37,022 bases of DNA from Akkermansiaceae bacterium (lineage in GTDB: Bacteria; Verrucomicrobiota; Verrucomicrobiia; Verrucomicrobiales; Akkermansiaceae), in the NCBI GenBank assembly GCA_903934285.1, contig CAIZNN010000228.1, positions 1 to 37,022 of the forward strand, read 5' to 3'. The position numbers and the translations under genes are program-made. Positions 24,901 through 31,226 of this stretch are shown here, piece after piece (positions within the stretch are counted from its first letter, which is position 1; each line of letters starts with the position of its first letter). Under the pieces are notes generated by a model. It made no database searches and was not told the origin of the DNA. It worked only from the letters and a program-made list of their open reading frames with translations.

Positions 24901-25092
24901 ATGCTGGCGGCCGGTTCCGGCGCCGCCTCGCGCAGTACCATGGGCACCGGCGTGGTCTTCGGCATGAGCATCTCCACCGCCATCGGCCTGTTTCTTATCC
25001 CGGTCTGTTATGTCTTCGTCCAACGCTTCAGCGACCGCCGGCAAAAGCCCGCGCCGGCGGCAGCGCCCGTAGAGCCAACCCACACGTCTTAA
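21946..25092 (+). CDS. RND multidrug efflux permease, HAE1 family (AcrB-like)
   Basis: This 1048-residue inner-membrane pump has twelve helices and two large periplasmic loops, the standard AcrB plan and length. It starts MAEFFIRRPIVAMVISIV as these proteins do. The proton-relay residues are present: D408 and D409 in GIVVDDAIVVVEAV and K937 in GLAAKNAILIVEF. GFIPDEDKGYLFVAVELPEG marks the start of the second half. Such pumps export hydrophobic drugs, dyes or bile-like compounds using the proton gradient. The specific substrate is unknown. No regulator gene (TetR, MarR) lies beside it. Confidence 0.96.
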   Translation: MAEFFIRRPIVAMVISIVTVIVGLISLSRLPISEYPNVSPTLIQATTTYRGAAAEAVMESVATPIESKVNGVDKLLYMQSYNTNDGKMTLNVTFDVGTDVDIMQVNAQNRVGQAEAQLPDAVKREGVVVNRSSPDILLAIGLSSPKATYDGVFLGNYADINLVDQIKRVPGVGDVKNFTAQDYSMRVWLNPEKLAILGVTPKDVSDAIKEQNAQSPAGTIGAEPAPRGQESQFNIRAQGLLKDPKEFAEIIVRSNTDGSQVKIKDVGRVDLGAQTYSIRARMDKAPAGALGVYLAPGANAIQTADKVKKILEEAKTRFPPDMEYGITLDSTLPIKASMHEIMKTLEEAIILVLIVVFIFLQSFRATIIPMLTVPVSLLGVFIAFPMLGFSVNTLTMFGLVLAIGIVVDDAIVVVEAVQHHIEHGMSPVDATRQAMKEVSGPVVAIALILCAVFVPVAFMGGVTGRLYQQFAITIAVSVVFSAINALTLSPALSALLLRKPTPGRGPLAWFFKKFNQFFDWVTRGYGSIVGGLTRKATRSMLLLVAVCGGVYLLGKVVPGGFIPDEDKGYLFVAVELPEGASLQRSDEVLKQVEAIVGNTKGVRSALAISGMSILNSLNFPNSALMFIGLDDWKDREDPKLHAKALVAEWNKKFFAIPGARVFAFGPPPLPGYGNVSGFTMQLQDRAGGSVEQLAAYAQQVIAAAAKRPELARLSTTFQPSTPQVRVELDREKARTLGVPVDSVFQTLQAYLSGLYVNDFVKFGRVYKVFLQAEPEFSNTPDDIGKFFVRNNDGGMVPLSTLVHVSKMSGPNFATRFNLYLAAEMMGSPAPGYSSAQAMKAMEEIMATMPPNVGYEWSGLTLQEKKSEGQAPIIFGMAIIFVFLLLAAQYESWSLPFAVLLSVPTVILGTMVGLVLRHFEMNVYAQVGLVMLIGLAAKNAILIVEFAKMKRDAGVPTLEAALEGAKLRLRPILMTSFAFILGCVPLMLAAGSGAASRSTMGTGVVFGMSISTAIGLFLIPVCYVFVQRFSDRRQKPAPAAAPVEPTHTS

Positions 25093-25110
25093 GCCATACG
25101 AAACTCAGAT

Positions 25111-25251
25111 AACCACCGATTACACGGATTGCACGGATTCTTCATATGTTAACTCGCACTATCCGCTCACCCCAGATTGCAGATCGTATGACTCGTTCAC
25201 CTCATCCAACTCTTTCCGCGTAATCCGTGTAATCCGTGCAATCCGTGGTTA
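25111..25251. repeat. Inverted element made of CACGGATT units inside the efflux operon
   Basis: The left arm (25111-25139) reads AACCACCGATTACACGG then ATTGCACGGATT. The right arm (25217-25251), read as reverse complement, begins TAACCACGGATTGCACGG and continues with two further GATTAC units. Each arm repeats an 11-base unit with core CACGGATT. About 78 bases lie between them. No open frame is present. It separates the pump genes from their outer-membrane factor and could fold into a long hairpin in the transcript. Confidence 0.75.
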
Positions 25252-25345
25252 AAGAATGCCAGCCATGACCTTTCACTTTTCATTTTTCACGCCCAACGCC
25301 CGCCCCCATTCGCCGCACCCACCTTCAAGGAACCCCTTTCCCCCC

Positions 25346-26731
25346 ATGCGCCCGTTATTCATTCTGCCCTGCATTTTGTTAGTCAGCTCGTGCGTGCTCG
25401 GTCCAGAGCCCGGCTCGCCGGACATCACCCCTCCCGGCGCCATCCGCGGCGATGCCGCTCCCCATGGGGCTTCGTTCGGCGACAAGGCGTGGCGCAAGGT
25501 GTTCACCGACTCGACCCTGCGCACGCTCATCGAACGGGCGGTCAACAACAACCCGGACCTGGTGGCCGCCACCTATCGGATAGAGGCGGCGCGCGCCCAA
25601 GCCGAAATCGCCCGTGCCGCGTGGTTTCCCATGCTCAATGGCGGAGCCGACGCCAGCTCGAATTACGCGGCGAAAAATGCCGGGCAAGTCGCCCCGGGCA
25701 GCAGCCGCCACTCCGAGTCCTATGGCCTGACAGGATTGTTGAGTTGGGAAATCGATTTGTGGGGTGGCATCCGCCGCAACAACCAGGCGGCCCGCGCTTT
25801 GCTGTTAGGTGCGGAATTCCAGCGCGACGCGGTGCAGACGTCGTTGGTCGCGGCGGTGGCCAGCGCCTACATCGACTTGAAAAACCTCGATGAACGCCTC
25901 GCCATTTCGCGCCGCACCGCCGCGAGCCGCAGGGAGTCGCTCAAACTGGTCACCTCCCGCAGGGATGGCGGCGTCAGTTCGGATCTGGAAGTGGGCCAGG
26001 CGGAGGCCTCGCTCTATCAAGCGCAGGTCACCATCCCGGCGACCGAGAAGGGGATTGCCGCCAAGGAGAACGAACTCCGCGCCTTGCTCGGCGAGTATCC
26101 CGGTGGCGTCGCACGCGGCGGCAGTCTCGATCGCCTTGGCTCCGCGTTGCACATCGCCGGCGGCTTGCCGTCGTCCTTGCTGGCACGCCGGCCGGACCTC
26201 TCCGCCGCCAATCAAAGCTTCCAGGCGGCCACCGCGCAGATCGGCGTGGCCGAAGCGCTGCGCTTCCCCAGCCTGTCGCTGACCGGCAGCGGCGGCGTGA
26301 TCAGCTCCGAACTCAACAAGTTGTTGGAAGGCAAGGCGGCGGCCTACACCATCGGCCCGCAACTCACCGGCCCGATCTTCGACGCGGGCCGTGCCAAGGC
26401 CGGGGTGAAGGCGGCCCAGGCGAATGCCAGCATCGCGCTGGCCGCCTATCAAAAGGCCGCCCAGCAGGCGTTCCAGGAAGCCGCCGACGCGCTTCATTCC
26501 TATCAGAAGACCGGTGAGATCATTGCCGAGGAAGCCAAGTTGGTCACCTCCCAAAGGAACGTCGCCGGCCTCGCCCTGGAACGCTTCCAAGGCGGCGCCT
26601 CCAGCTATCTGGAAGTGCTCGACGCCGAACGCGGGCTGTTCACCGCCGAACTGGATCTTGCCGACGCGCACGCCAACCGCCTGCTGGCGGTGGTGCAGGC
26701 CTACCGCGCCCTGGGCGGGGGCTGGAAGTGA
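25346..26731 (+). CDS. Outer-membrane efflux lipoprotein, NodT/OprM family
   Basis: This 461-residue protein is the TolC-like exit duct of the RND system. A lipoprotein signal with VSSC (13-16) predicts lipidation at Cys16. Two long helical repeats follow with the pattern of the family: TLIERAVNNNPDLVAATYRIEAARAQ (opening the first barrel/helix unit, near residues 55-80), GLLSWEIDLWGGIRRN, LLARRPDLSAANQSFQAATAQIG in the second half, and a C-terminal LDAERGLFTAELDLADAHAN. Length is usual. ATG 25346 was chosen for the lipoprotein signal; the site before it is C-rich. It completes the tripartite pump although a 253-base gap with an inverted element intervenes. Confidence 0.93.
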   Translation: MRPLFILPCILLVSSCVLGPEPGSPDITPPGAIRGDAAPHGASFGDKAWRKVFTDSTLRTLIERAVNNNPDLVAATYRIEAARAQAEIARAAWFPMLNGGADASSNYAAKNAGQVAPGSSRHSESYGLTGLLSWEIDLWGGIRRNNQAARALLLGAEFQRDAVQTSLVAAVASAYIDLKNLDERLAISRRTAASRRESLKLVTSRRDGGVSSDLEVGQAEASLYQAQVTIPATEKGIAAKENELRALLGEYPGGVARGGSLDRLGSALHIAGGLPSSLLARRPDLSAANQSFQAATAQIGVAEALRFPSLSLTGSGGVISSELNKLLEGKAAAYTIGPQLTGPIFDAGRAKAGVKAAQANASIALAAYQKAAQQAFQEAADALHSYQKTGEIIAEEAKLVTSQRNVAGLALERFQGGASSYLEVLDAERGLFTAELDLADAHANRLLAVVQAYRALGGGWK

Positions 26732-26892
26732 TCGCTCTGCCGTCCCGATGTTCGGGTGTCATACGTCGGCTGCTCGGCAGGACGGCTGCACAGACGGCTG
26801 CGTCTCTAGCAATTCCGGACGCCCACCAGCGCCGCGAAAAATCTGCCGGAAAACCGCCAATGGTCACCGTGTCGTGATCTGCCCTCATGGCA

Positions 26893-26935
26893 CGCTCCAT
26901 GCAACCGCGCATGGAGCGGTACTTGCCAAGTGCCG
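26893..26935. repeat. Two overlapping hairpins
   Basis: CGCTCCATGC (26893-26902) pairs exactly with GCATGGAGCG (26909-26918) around AACCGC. Its last two bases start the next hairpin: CGGTACTT (26917-26924), loop GCC, AAGTGCCG (26928-26935) with one G-T wobble. The second belongs to the ACTTGCCAAGT family. Overlapping arms mean the two cannot form fully at the same time. Confidence 0.7.
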
Positions 26936-26954
26936 TGGCATTGATATTGAGGAA

Positions 26955-27119
26955 CTAAGCGACGGCAGGAGTAAACTCGACAATTGGAATGCCGTCGCGC
27001 ACGATGGCGTAACCGGCGCGATAGCTTCGCGGGCCGCATTCCTCAGGCGACATTGCGTATGACCATACCTCTCCATCACTTTCAAGCTCAATTAGGAACT
27101 TGAGATGCCGCTTGCCAAC
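26955..27119 (-). pseudogene. Possible remnant of a small hypothetical protein
   Basis: A minus-strand frame of about 55 residues reads like real protein: LKFLIELESDGEVW, then CGPRSYRAGYAIVRDG, then IVEFTPAVA and a stop at 26955-26957. No good start exists near its beginning; the first in-frame ATG (27173) lies inside the hairpin array. It may be the 3' end of a gene truncated by that element. The family is not recognised. Confidence 0.25.
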
Positions 27120-27129
27120 GGCCCTGGAT

Positions 27130-27335
27130 TCCTTAGCCCAGGCCGATGACCTGGGTGTTAGATCGCATGACAATCCCTGCGCCCCAACGGGGCGCGATAT
27201 CTACGGGGCGACCATTTCCCGTCTCGCGGCCCTGCAGGCCGCCTGGGTGTTCACCGCACCGAGACCCAGGCCGCTGGCCTGGGCTAAGGAATGATGCACC
27301 GTTGGTGCAAAAGAAATTTTCGGGCCAACGGCCCG
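27130..27335. repeat. Array of six GC-rich hairpins within an inverted repeat
   Basis: TCCTTAGCCCAGGCC (27130-27144) is repeated as its exact reverse complement at 27276-27290. Each arm also folds on itself: CCCAGG/CCTGGG on the left, CCCAGGCC-GCT-GGCCTGGG on the right. Between and after them are GCGCCCC-AAC-GGGGCGC (27179-27195), GCGGCC-CTGCA-GGCCGC (27226-27242), TGCACC-GTT-GGTGCA (27295-27309) and CGGGCC-AAC-GGCCCG (27321-27335). Three of these share the closing core CCAACGG or its complement. No protein is evident. Confidence 0.8.
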
Positions 27336-27369
27336 GCTGATCAATCAACTCACTGATTACCCACATGGA

Positions 27370-27390
27370 ACGGCACATGCCAAGTGCCGT
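27370..27390. repeat. Intergenic hairpin, ACTTGCCAAGT family
   Basis: ACGGCAC (27370-27376) pairs with GTGCCGT (27384-27390) around ATGCCAA, with one internal mismatch. It resembles the hairpins at 5237, 26917 and 29885. Confidence 0.6.
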
Positions 27391-27468
27391 GTCGAGTTGC
27401 TGGAGAGCATCGCGAAAGCGAGCCGCCCAATCCCCTCTTGCGCATCGGCCCGCCACCAGTGGCGGTTT

Positions 27469-29778
27469 TCAGGCGGGGAGGTTGGCGAGTTTTTCTAACA
27501 GAGCAACATCCCTGGCGCGCAGAGCCAGGGCGTGCTGGCGGGATTGGTCGTTTTTGGTGCAGGCGAGGGTGAAGGGCCTGCCGCTGCGGAGGGTGACGTG
27601 GTCGAGGTCGAGGAAGTGGATGCGGATGAACTCCTCGAGCACCCCGCGTTCATTTTCGGGCCGGGCGAAGTGATGGGTTTGGGCACCGGGGTCGGCCATG
27701 AAGGCAACGAGTTCGGCAATGGGATCGGGTTTGCCGGAAGATGGGCGGCGGTAGAAGGGCGAGGGACTGGGGGGCCGGGGGCACGGGCACGGGCGGGTCC
27801 AGTTAGGATAGGGTGGCAGGGGGCGCTTCACTTCGGCGGCGAGGAGTTCCTTTGCGAATGTTAGAATTTCCGGTGCCAGGGAGTTTGCGAGCTTGAGGTG
27901 TTTGGCGGTGGTTTTGTGCAGCAGCGCGGGAGCCAGGATTTCGCGGAGGTAGGGCAGGGAGCCGTCCGCCTGGAGAAACGCGCGGACGGCTTGGCGGTCC
28001 TTTACATTTTCCAAGAGATGGGAGGCGGCGAGGAGGACTTGGGCTTCCTCGCGGTCGCCAACGGGCACCGGGTCGCGCTTTGCGTTCCACGCTTGGGGTG
28101 GGGATTGCTTGGGAGCGAGTGTGGCGATGCGGGCGACGATGGCTTGCGCGCGGGTGGCGGCGTCCTTGCGGGGGCTGAGGGCGGCGAGGAGTTGGAATAG
28201 CGAGCGGCGGTGGACAGCAGCGCCGTCCTTGAGCAGGGTTTTGCATGCGGCGTCGAAGGGTTCCGGGCCAAACGCCTGATAGAGGGTGGACCACAGCGGG
28301 GCGTCGCAAATGAGGAACGCGGAACCGGGCAGCTGCTTGAGAAGTCGCTCCAGCAGATCGCGGGACTTTGTCCGGACCAGCGCGGCGAGCAGCAAGCGAA
28401 GCGGATCGCCGCCGAAGTCCTGGCGCTCGGCATGGTCGCCCAGATAGGGCAAGGCCTCCGGATACCGGGAGATGGCCGCTGTGGCCAGGCGGTGGAATGG
28501 CGAGCCGGGACCCGTGTTCTTTGCCGCGGCAAGCTTGCCGAGGGTGGCGCAGGCCCCGCGAAAATCGTATTCGCAAACGATGCGTTCCTCGTCCCCGGTT
28601 GCCCACAGGACAATGGCGGCGCGGCGGTACCAATAGTCCATCGTGCAGCCCGCGTTGCCGGTGTAGCCCTCGGACTCCTCCTCGTCCGGATCGCCCGCGC
28701 CAAGTTTTTCCTTGGTGATGAGCATTTCCGCATCGACTTGATAGGTGCCCAGGCCAACCCTGCGATCACGCTTGTCCCGCCAATGGCTGATGGTCAGGTC
28801 CTCGTCGTAAATCTCGCCCATCGTCCCGGATGTCGAAACATCATCGTAGCGTCCGCGGCGGCGGTAGTCGTAGTCATCGTCGTCGAGTTGGCCCGACTGA
28901 TGGAAGGTGACGAGCGCGAGGTGGGCGGTGAAGCCGGCTTCCTCCGCGGCGGCCAGCAGCGCGTGGGCGCGGGCCTGGTCGTTGCCCTTGAGCTTGCGCA
29001 ACGCAAGGTTGGCCTCGGTGTAGCTGTGCTCTAACAAGACAGCCCGCAGTTCGCCCGCGTGCTCCTTTTTGAGGGCGGCAAGCGCGGGCAGCAAGGCCCG
29101 CGCTTGCGCGGTCAGGGAGAGATTGAGCAAGCCCGGGTCGCCCTCGTCGAGCCGGAGGTTATAGACGACGCAGCAGCGGTAGCCGGAGCGCACTGGTTCG
29201 ACCTCGTGCTCGCAGTCGGCGAAAAACGCCGCGTGCTGGAACTCATGGCGATGGGCCTCGCTGCTGAAATCGACTTCGATTTCCCGCCCGTCGTGGCGGA
29301 TGAAAAGCCGCCCGCCCTCATGCTTCGAGGGCAGCGCGATGACGAGCGTGCCAAACATGGCAGCGAGCTTTTCGGTGTCCTTGTGGGCCTTGAAATGCCC
29401 GCCCTTGCCATAGAGCAACAACTTGTAGGGTTTGGCGGAGATCTTGCCGGTGACGCCCAGATGCTCGCGCACGGCGCTGAGTGTCTGCTTGAGGAATTCC
29501 TTCCAATGCGGCGAGTCGAACGCGAAGCAGGAGGCATCGATCTGCCAGCACTTGCGGACGGTTTCATCCAACACCGTGCGGGTTCCCTTGCCATAGGGAG
29601 CCGCCTCCGCGAGCGCAATGAGATCCTTCGCCTGCGACGCGTGCAGCGGAAAGGAAATCTCGCCGAGGCCCTTGACGCAAAGACCGGGAAAGAAAAACGG
29701 CGCGGCACCGGTGGAGTGGAAGCTTCCCGTTCCGGTGATCTCCGAAAGGGCGGACAAAAGGGACTTGCTGGCTTTCAT
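27469..29778 (-). CDS. Large protein with N-terminal 2-oxoglutarate/Fe(II) dioxygenase domain
   Basis: The product is about 769 residues. Residues 115-205 form a prolyl-4-hydroxylase-like dioxygenase: LLLYGKGGHFKAHKDT with iron ligands H132 and D134, a central GTLVIALPSKHEGGRLFI, then CEHEVEPV with the third ligand H191 and GYR with R201 to hold 2-oxoglutarate. So the fold should be active. The remaining 560 residues are helical, rich in charged residues, and I do not recognise them; a short low-complexity CPCPRPPSPSP stretch lies near residue 660, produced by GGGCAC-type repeats. Such fusions of a hydroxylase with a long helical region may modify a protein target, but the substrate is unknown. 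The start is uncertain: ATG 29778 or 29799 (MHRLPSS). Neither has a Shine-Dalgarno site. Confidence 0.78.
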   Translation of the reverse strand: MKASKSLLSALSEITGTGSFHSTGAAPFFFPGLCVKGLGEISFPLHASQAKDLIALAEAAPYGKGTRTVLDETVRKCWQIDASCFAFDSPHWKEFLKQTLSAVREHLGVTGKISAKPYKLLLYGKGGHFKAHKDTEKLAAMFGTLVIALPSKHEGGRLFIRHDGREIEVDFSSEAHRHEFQHAAFFADCEHEVEPVRSGYRCCVVYNLRLDEGDPGLLNLSLTAQARALLPALAALKKEHAGELRAVLLEHSYTEANLALRKLKGNDQARAHALLAAAEEAGFTAHLALVTFHQSGQLDDDDYDYRRRGRYDDVSTSGTMGEIYDEDLTISHWRDKRDRRVGLGTYQVDAEMLITKEKLGAGDPDEEESEGYTGNAGCTMDYWYRRAAIVLWATGDEERIVCEYDFRGACATLGKLAAAKNTGPGSPFHRLATAAISRYPEALPYLGDHAERQDFGGDPLRLLLAALVRTKSRDLLERLLKQLPGSAFLICDAPLWSTLYQAFGPEPFDAACKTLLKDGAAVHRRSLFQLLAALSPRKDAATRAQAIVARIATLAPKQSPPQAWNAKRDPVPVGDREEAQVLLAASHLLENVKDRQAVRAFLQADGSLPYLREILAPALLHKTTAKHLKLANSLAPEILTFAKELLAAEVKRPLPPYPNWTRPCPCPRPPSPSPFYRRPSSGKPDPIAELVAFMADPGAQTHHFARPENERGVLEEFIRIHFLDLDHVTLRSGRPFTLACTKNDQSRQHALALRARDVALLEKLANLPA

Positions 29779-29840
29779 AGAGGAAGGCAGACGATGCATG
29801 CAAACAAGCGGAAAGGCAAGACCGATGCTGCCACCAACCC

Positions 29841-29906
29841 ACCTGCCAAGTGCCCTGCCGGCACCTCCACGGCGCTTCATCCACGCGGGACTTTGGCAAG
29901 TCCCGC
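29841..29906. repeat. Hairpin and decayed hairpin of the ACTTGCCAAGT family
   Basis: GCGGGACTT (29885-29893), loop TGGC, AAGTCCCGC (29898-29906) is a perfect nine-pair stem and the inverse of the copy at 5237-5258. A weak relative, ACCTGCCAAGT, is at 29841-29851. They lie between two divergent genes, so they cannot both serve as terminators of those genes. Confidence 0.65.
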
Positions 29907-29975
29907 CCCCCCCGACCGCTGCTTGGGCCGCATTTTTTGCTTGCACGACACGTGCGATCGGCTTCAGATTACATC

Positions 29976-30986
29976 ATGCACAAACACACGACGGCATTCG
30001 GCATTTTCAGTCTAACTTTGGTATCGGCCTTGGCCCAAGCCCCGGCTCCGGCCAAGGTGCCGGTTGCCATCGATTACGCGGCCCGCGTGCAGTCGGTGGC
30101 AAACCTCAAGCAACACATCGCGCAACGCGAGGAACGCTTTGACATGCTCAAAAAGGACTTGCTCGCCTTGGATGCGCGGACCGAAAAGCAGATCGATGAC
30201 ATCGTCAAGAAACTGGCGTCGTTGAAGGATTCGCAGGATTCCAAGACCCGGGTGGCCAACCTCAAGGACGACGTGATCGAGGCCCTGGTGCGCACCATCT
30301 CACTCTACCGGCAAAAGCGGGTCGAAGTGTTTGAGCAGATGCGCAAGAATTCGTCCGTGCCCAAAGAAGAATTGGAGAAAACCCTCAAGGCCTTCGACGA
30401 CCGGATCGGCAAGCGCCTCGAACAGGTCATGGAGTTGGCCAAATCCTTCCCCGGCCATGAGGACGTCAAAAAGTACGAATCCTATGGCAGCTCCTACTAT
30501 AACGGTTGGTATCAGGAAAACACCCGCGTCACTGAGGAATGGAAACAAAACCGCCGCGCCAGCACCTCCGGCCGGGTGGTGCGCCGCGATTTGCTGCAGA
30601 CACTCGACAAGGCGGTGACCACCAACCAATCGCGGCGCGCCTCGATCGCCGACGCCCTGGCCAACCGCAAGTTGAGTGCCAAAGAGAAAGAGCTGCAACA
30701 AGAGGAACTCGGCCGCCTCGATGCCCTCCTCGACAAACTCCGGGCGGATCGGCACGAGTTGGCGCTGCCTGACGGCGGCGGCGCCACCCGCGAAATCGGC
30801 GCCGGCGAAGCCCACGATGCCGCACAAATGTTAGATGATGCGCGCAAGGACTTGTCGCGTGATTTCTGGGACATCATGCGCAAGTATGCCGAGCTCGAGC
30901 CCGAGCGGACACGGCTCTTTGACTTGAAGGCGAACCTGGCAGCACGCGAAGAGTGGTTGAAGAACAACCCGCCGCCGGCCAAGTAA
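29976..30986 (+). CDS. Exported coiled-coil protein of unknown family
   Basis: The 336-residue product starts with a signal peptide (MHKHTTAFGIFSLTLVSALA, cleavage near AQA). The mature part is almost entirely helical and highly charged, with heptad-like stretches at about 45-150 (LKQHIAQREERFDMLKKDLL, then VEVFEQMRKN) and 215-320. A short aromatic segment YESYGSSYYNGWYQENTR (about 170-187) interrupts the helices. This suggests a periplasmic rod or scaffold. No enzyme motif is seen and the family is not recognised. ATG 29976 is the start that gives the signal peptide. Confidence 0.78.
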   Translation: MHKHTTAFGIFSLTLVSALAQAPAPAKVPVAIDYAARVQSVANLKQHIAQREERFDMLKKDLLALDARTEKQIDDIVKKLASLKDSQDSKTRVANLKDDVIEALVRTISLYRQKRVEVFEQMRKNSSVPKEELEKTLKAFDDRIGKRLEQVMELAKSFPGHEDVKKYESYGSSYYNGWYQENTRVTEEWKQNRRASTSGRVVRRDLLQTLDKAVTTNQSRRASIADALANRKLSAKEKELQQEELGRLDALLDKLRADRHELALPDGGGATREIGAGEAHDAAQMLDDARKDLSRDFWDIMRKYAELEPERTRLFDLKANLAAREEWLKNNPPPAK

Positions 30987-31226
30987 GCGCGCCTGCCGGC
31001 TGCACGGGTGGTGAATGAACCCCCGAGCCAAGCGAGCAGTCGTGTCGGCCGGTCTTCGCGCCGGTGTCCCGGTTGGCAGTCGGCTTGAGCATTGCCGTGG
31101 GGGGGAAGTCAAAAGTGAATTTATCGCCCACGCCGAATGGGTGGCCACCCAAGCATGGAAATGCACTTGAAGATGGCCCGGGCGACGCTACGCTGCGGCC
31201 GAAACATACGCGCTTGGGTTCACCAC
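30987..31226. other. Intergenic region upstream of the subtilase gene, no gene seen
   Basis: 240 bases without a convincing frame, T-run terminator or clear hairpin. It should hold the promoter of the subtilase gene, but no sigma-70-like pair is distinct enough to call. Confidence 0.4.

Larger units (their letters stand above)
26732..27468. other. Gene-poor region rich in perfect hairpins
   Basis: Between the efflux gene and the oxygenase gene I see no complete gene. It contains a perfect 10-base-stem hairpin at 26893-26918 overlapping a second one at 26917-26935, a possible gene remnant on the minus strand (26955-27119), an array of hairpins (27130-27335) and another hairpin at 27370-27390. 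It looks like a collection point for small interspersed palindromes. Confidence 0.6.
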
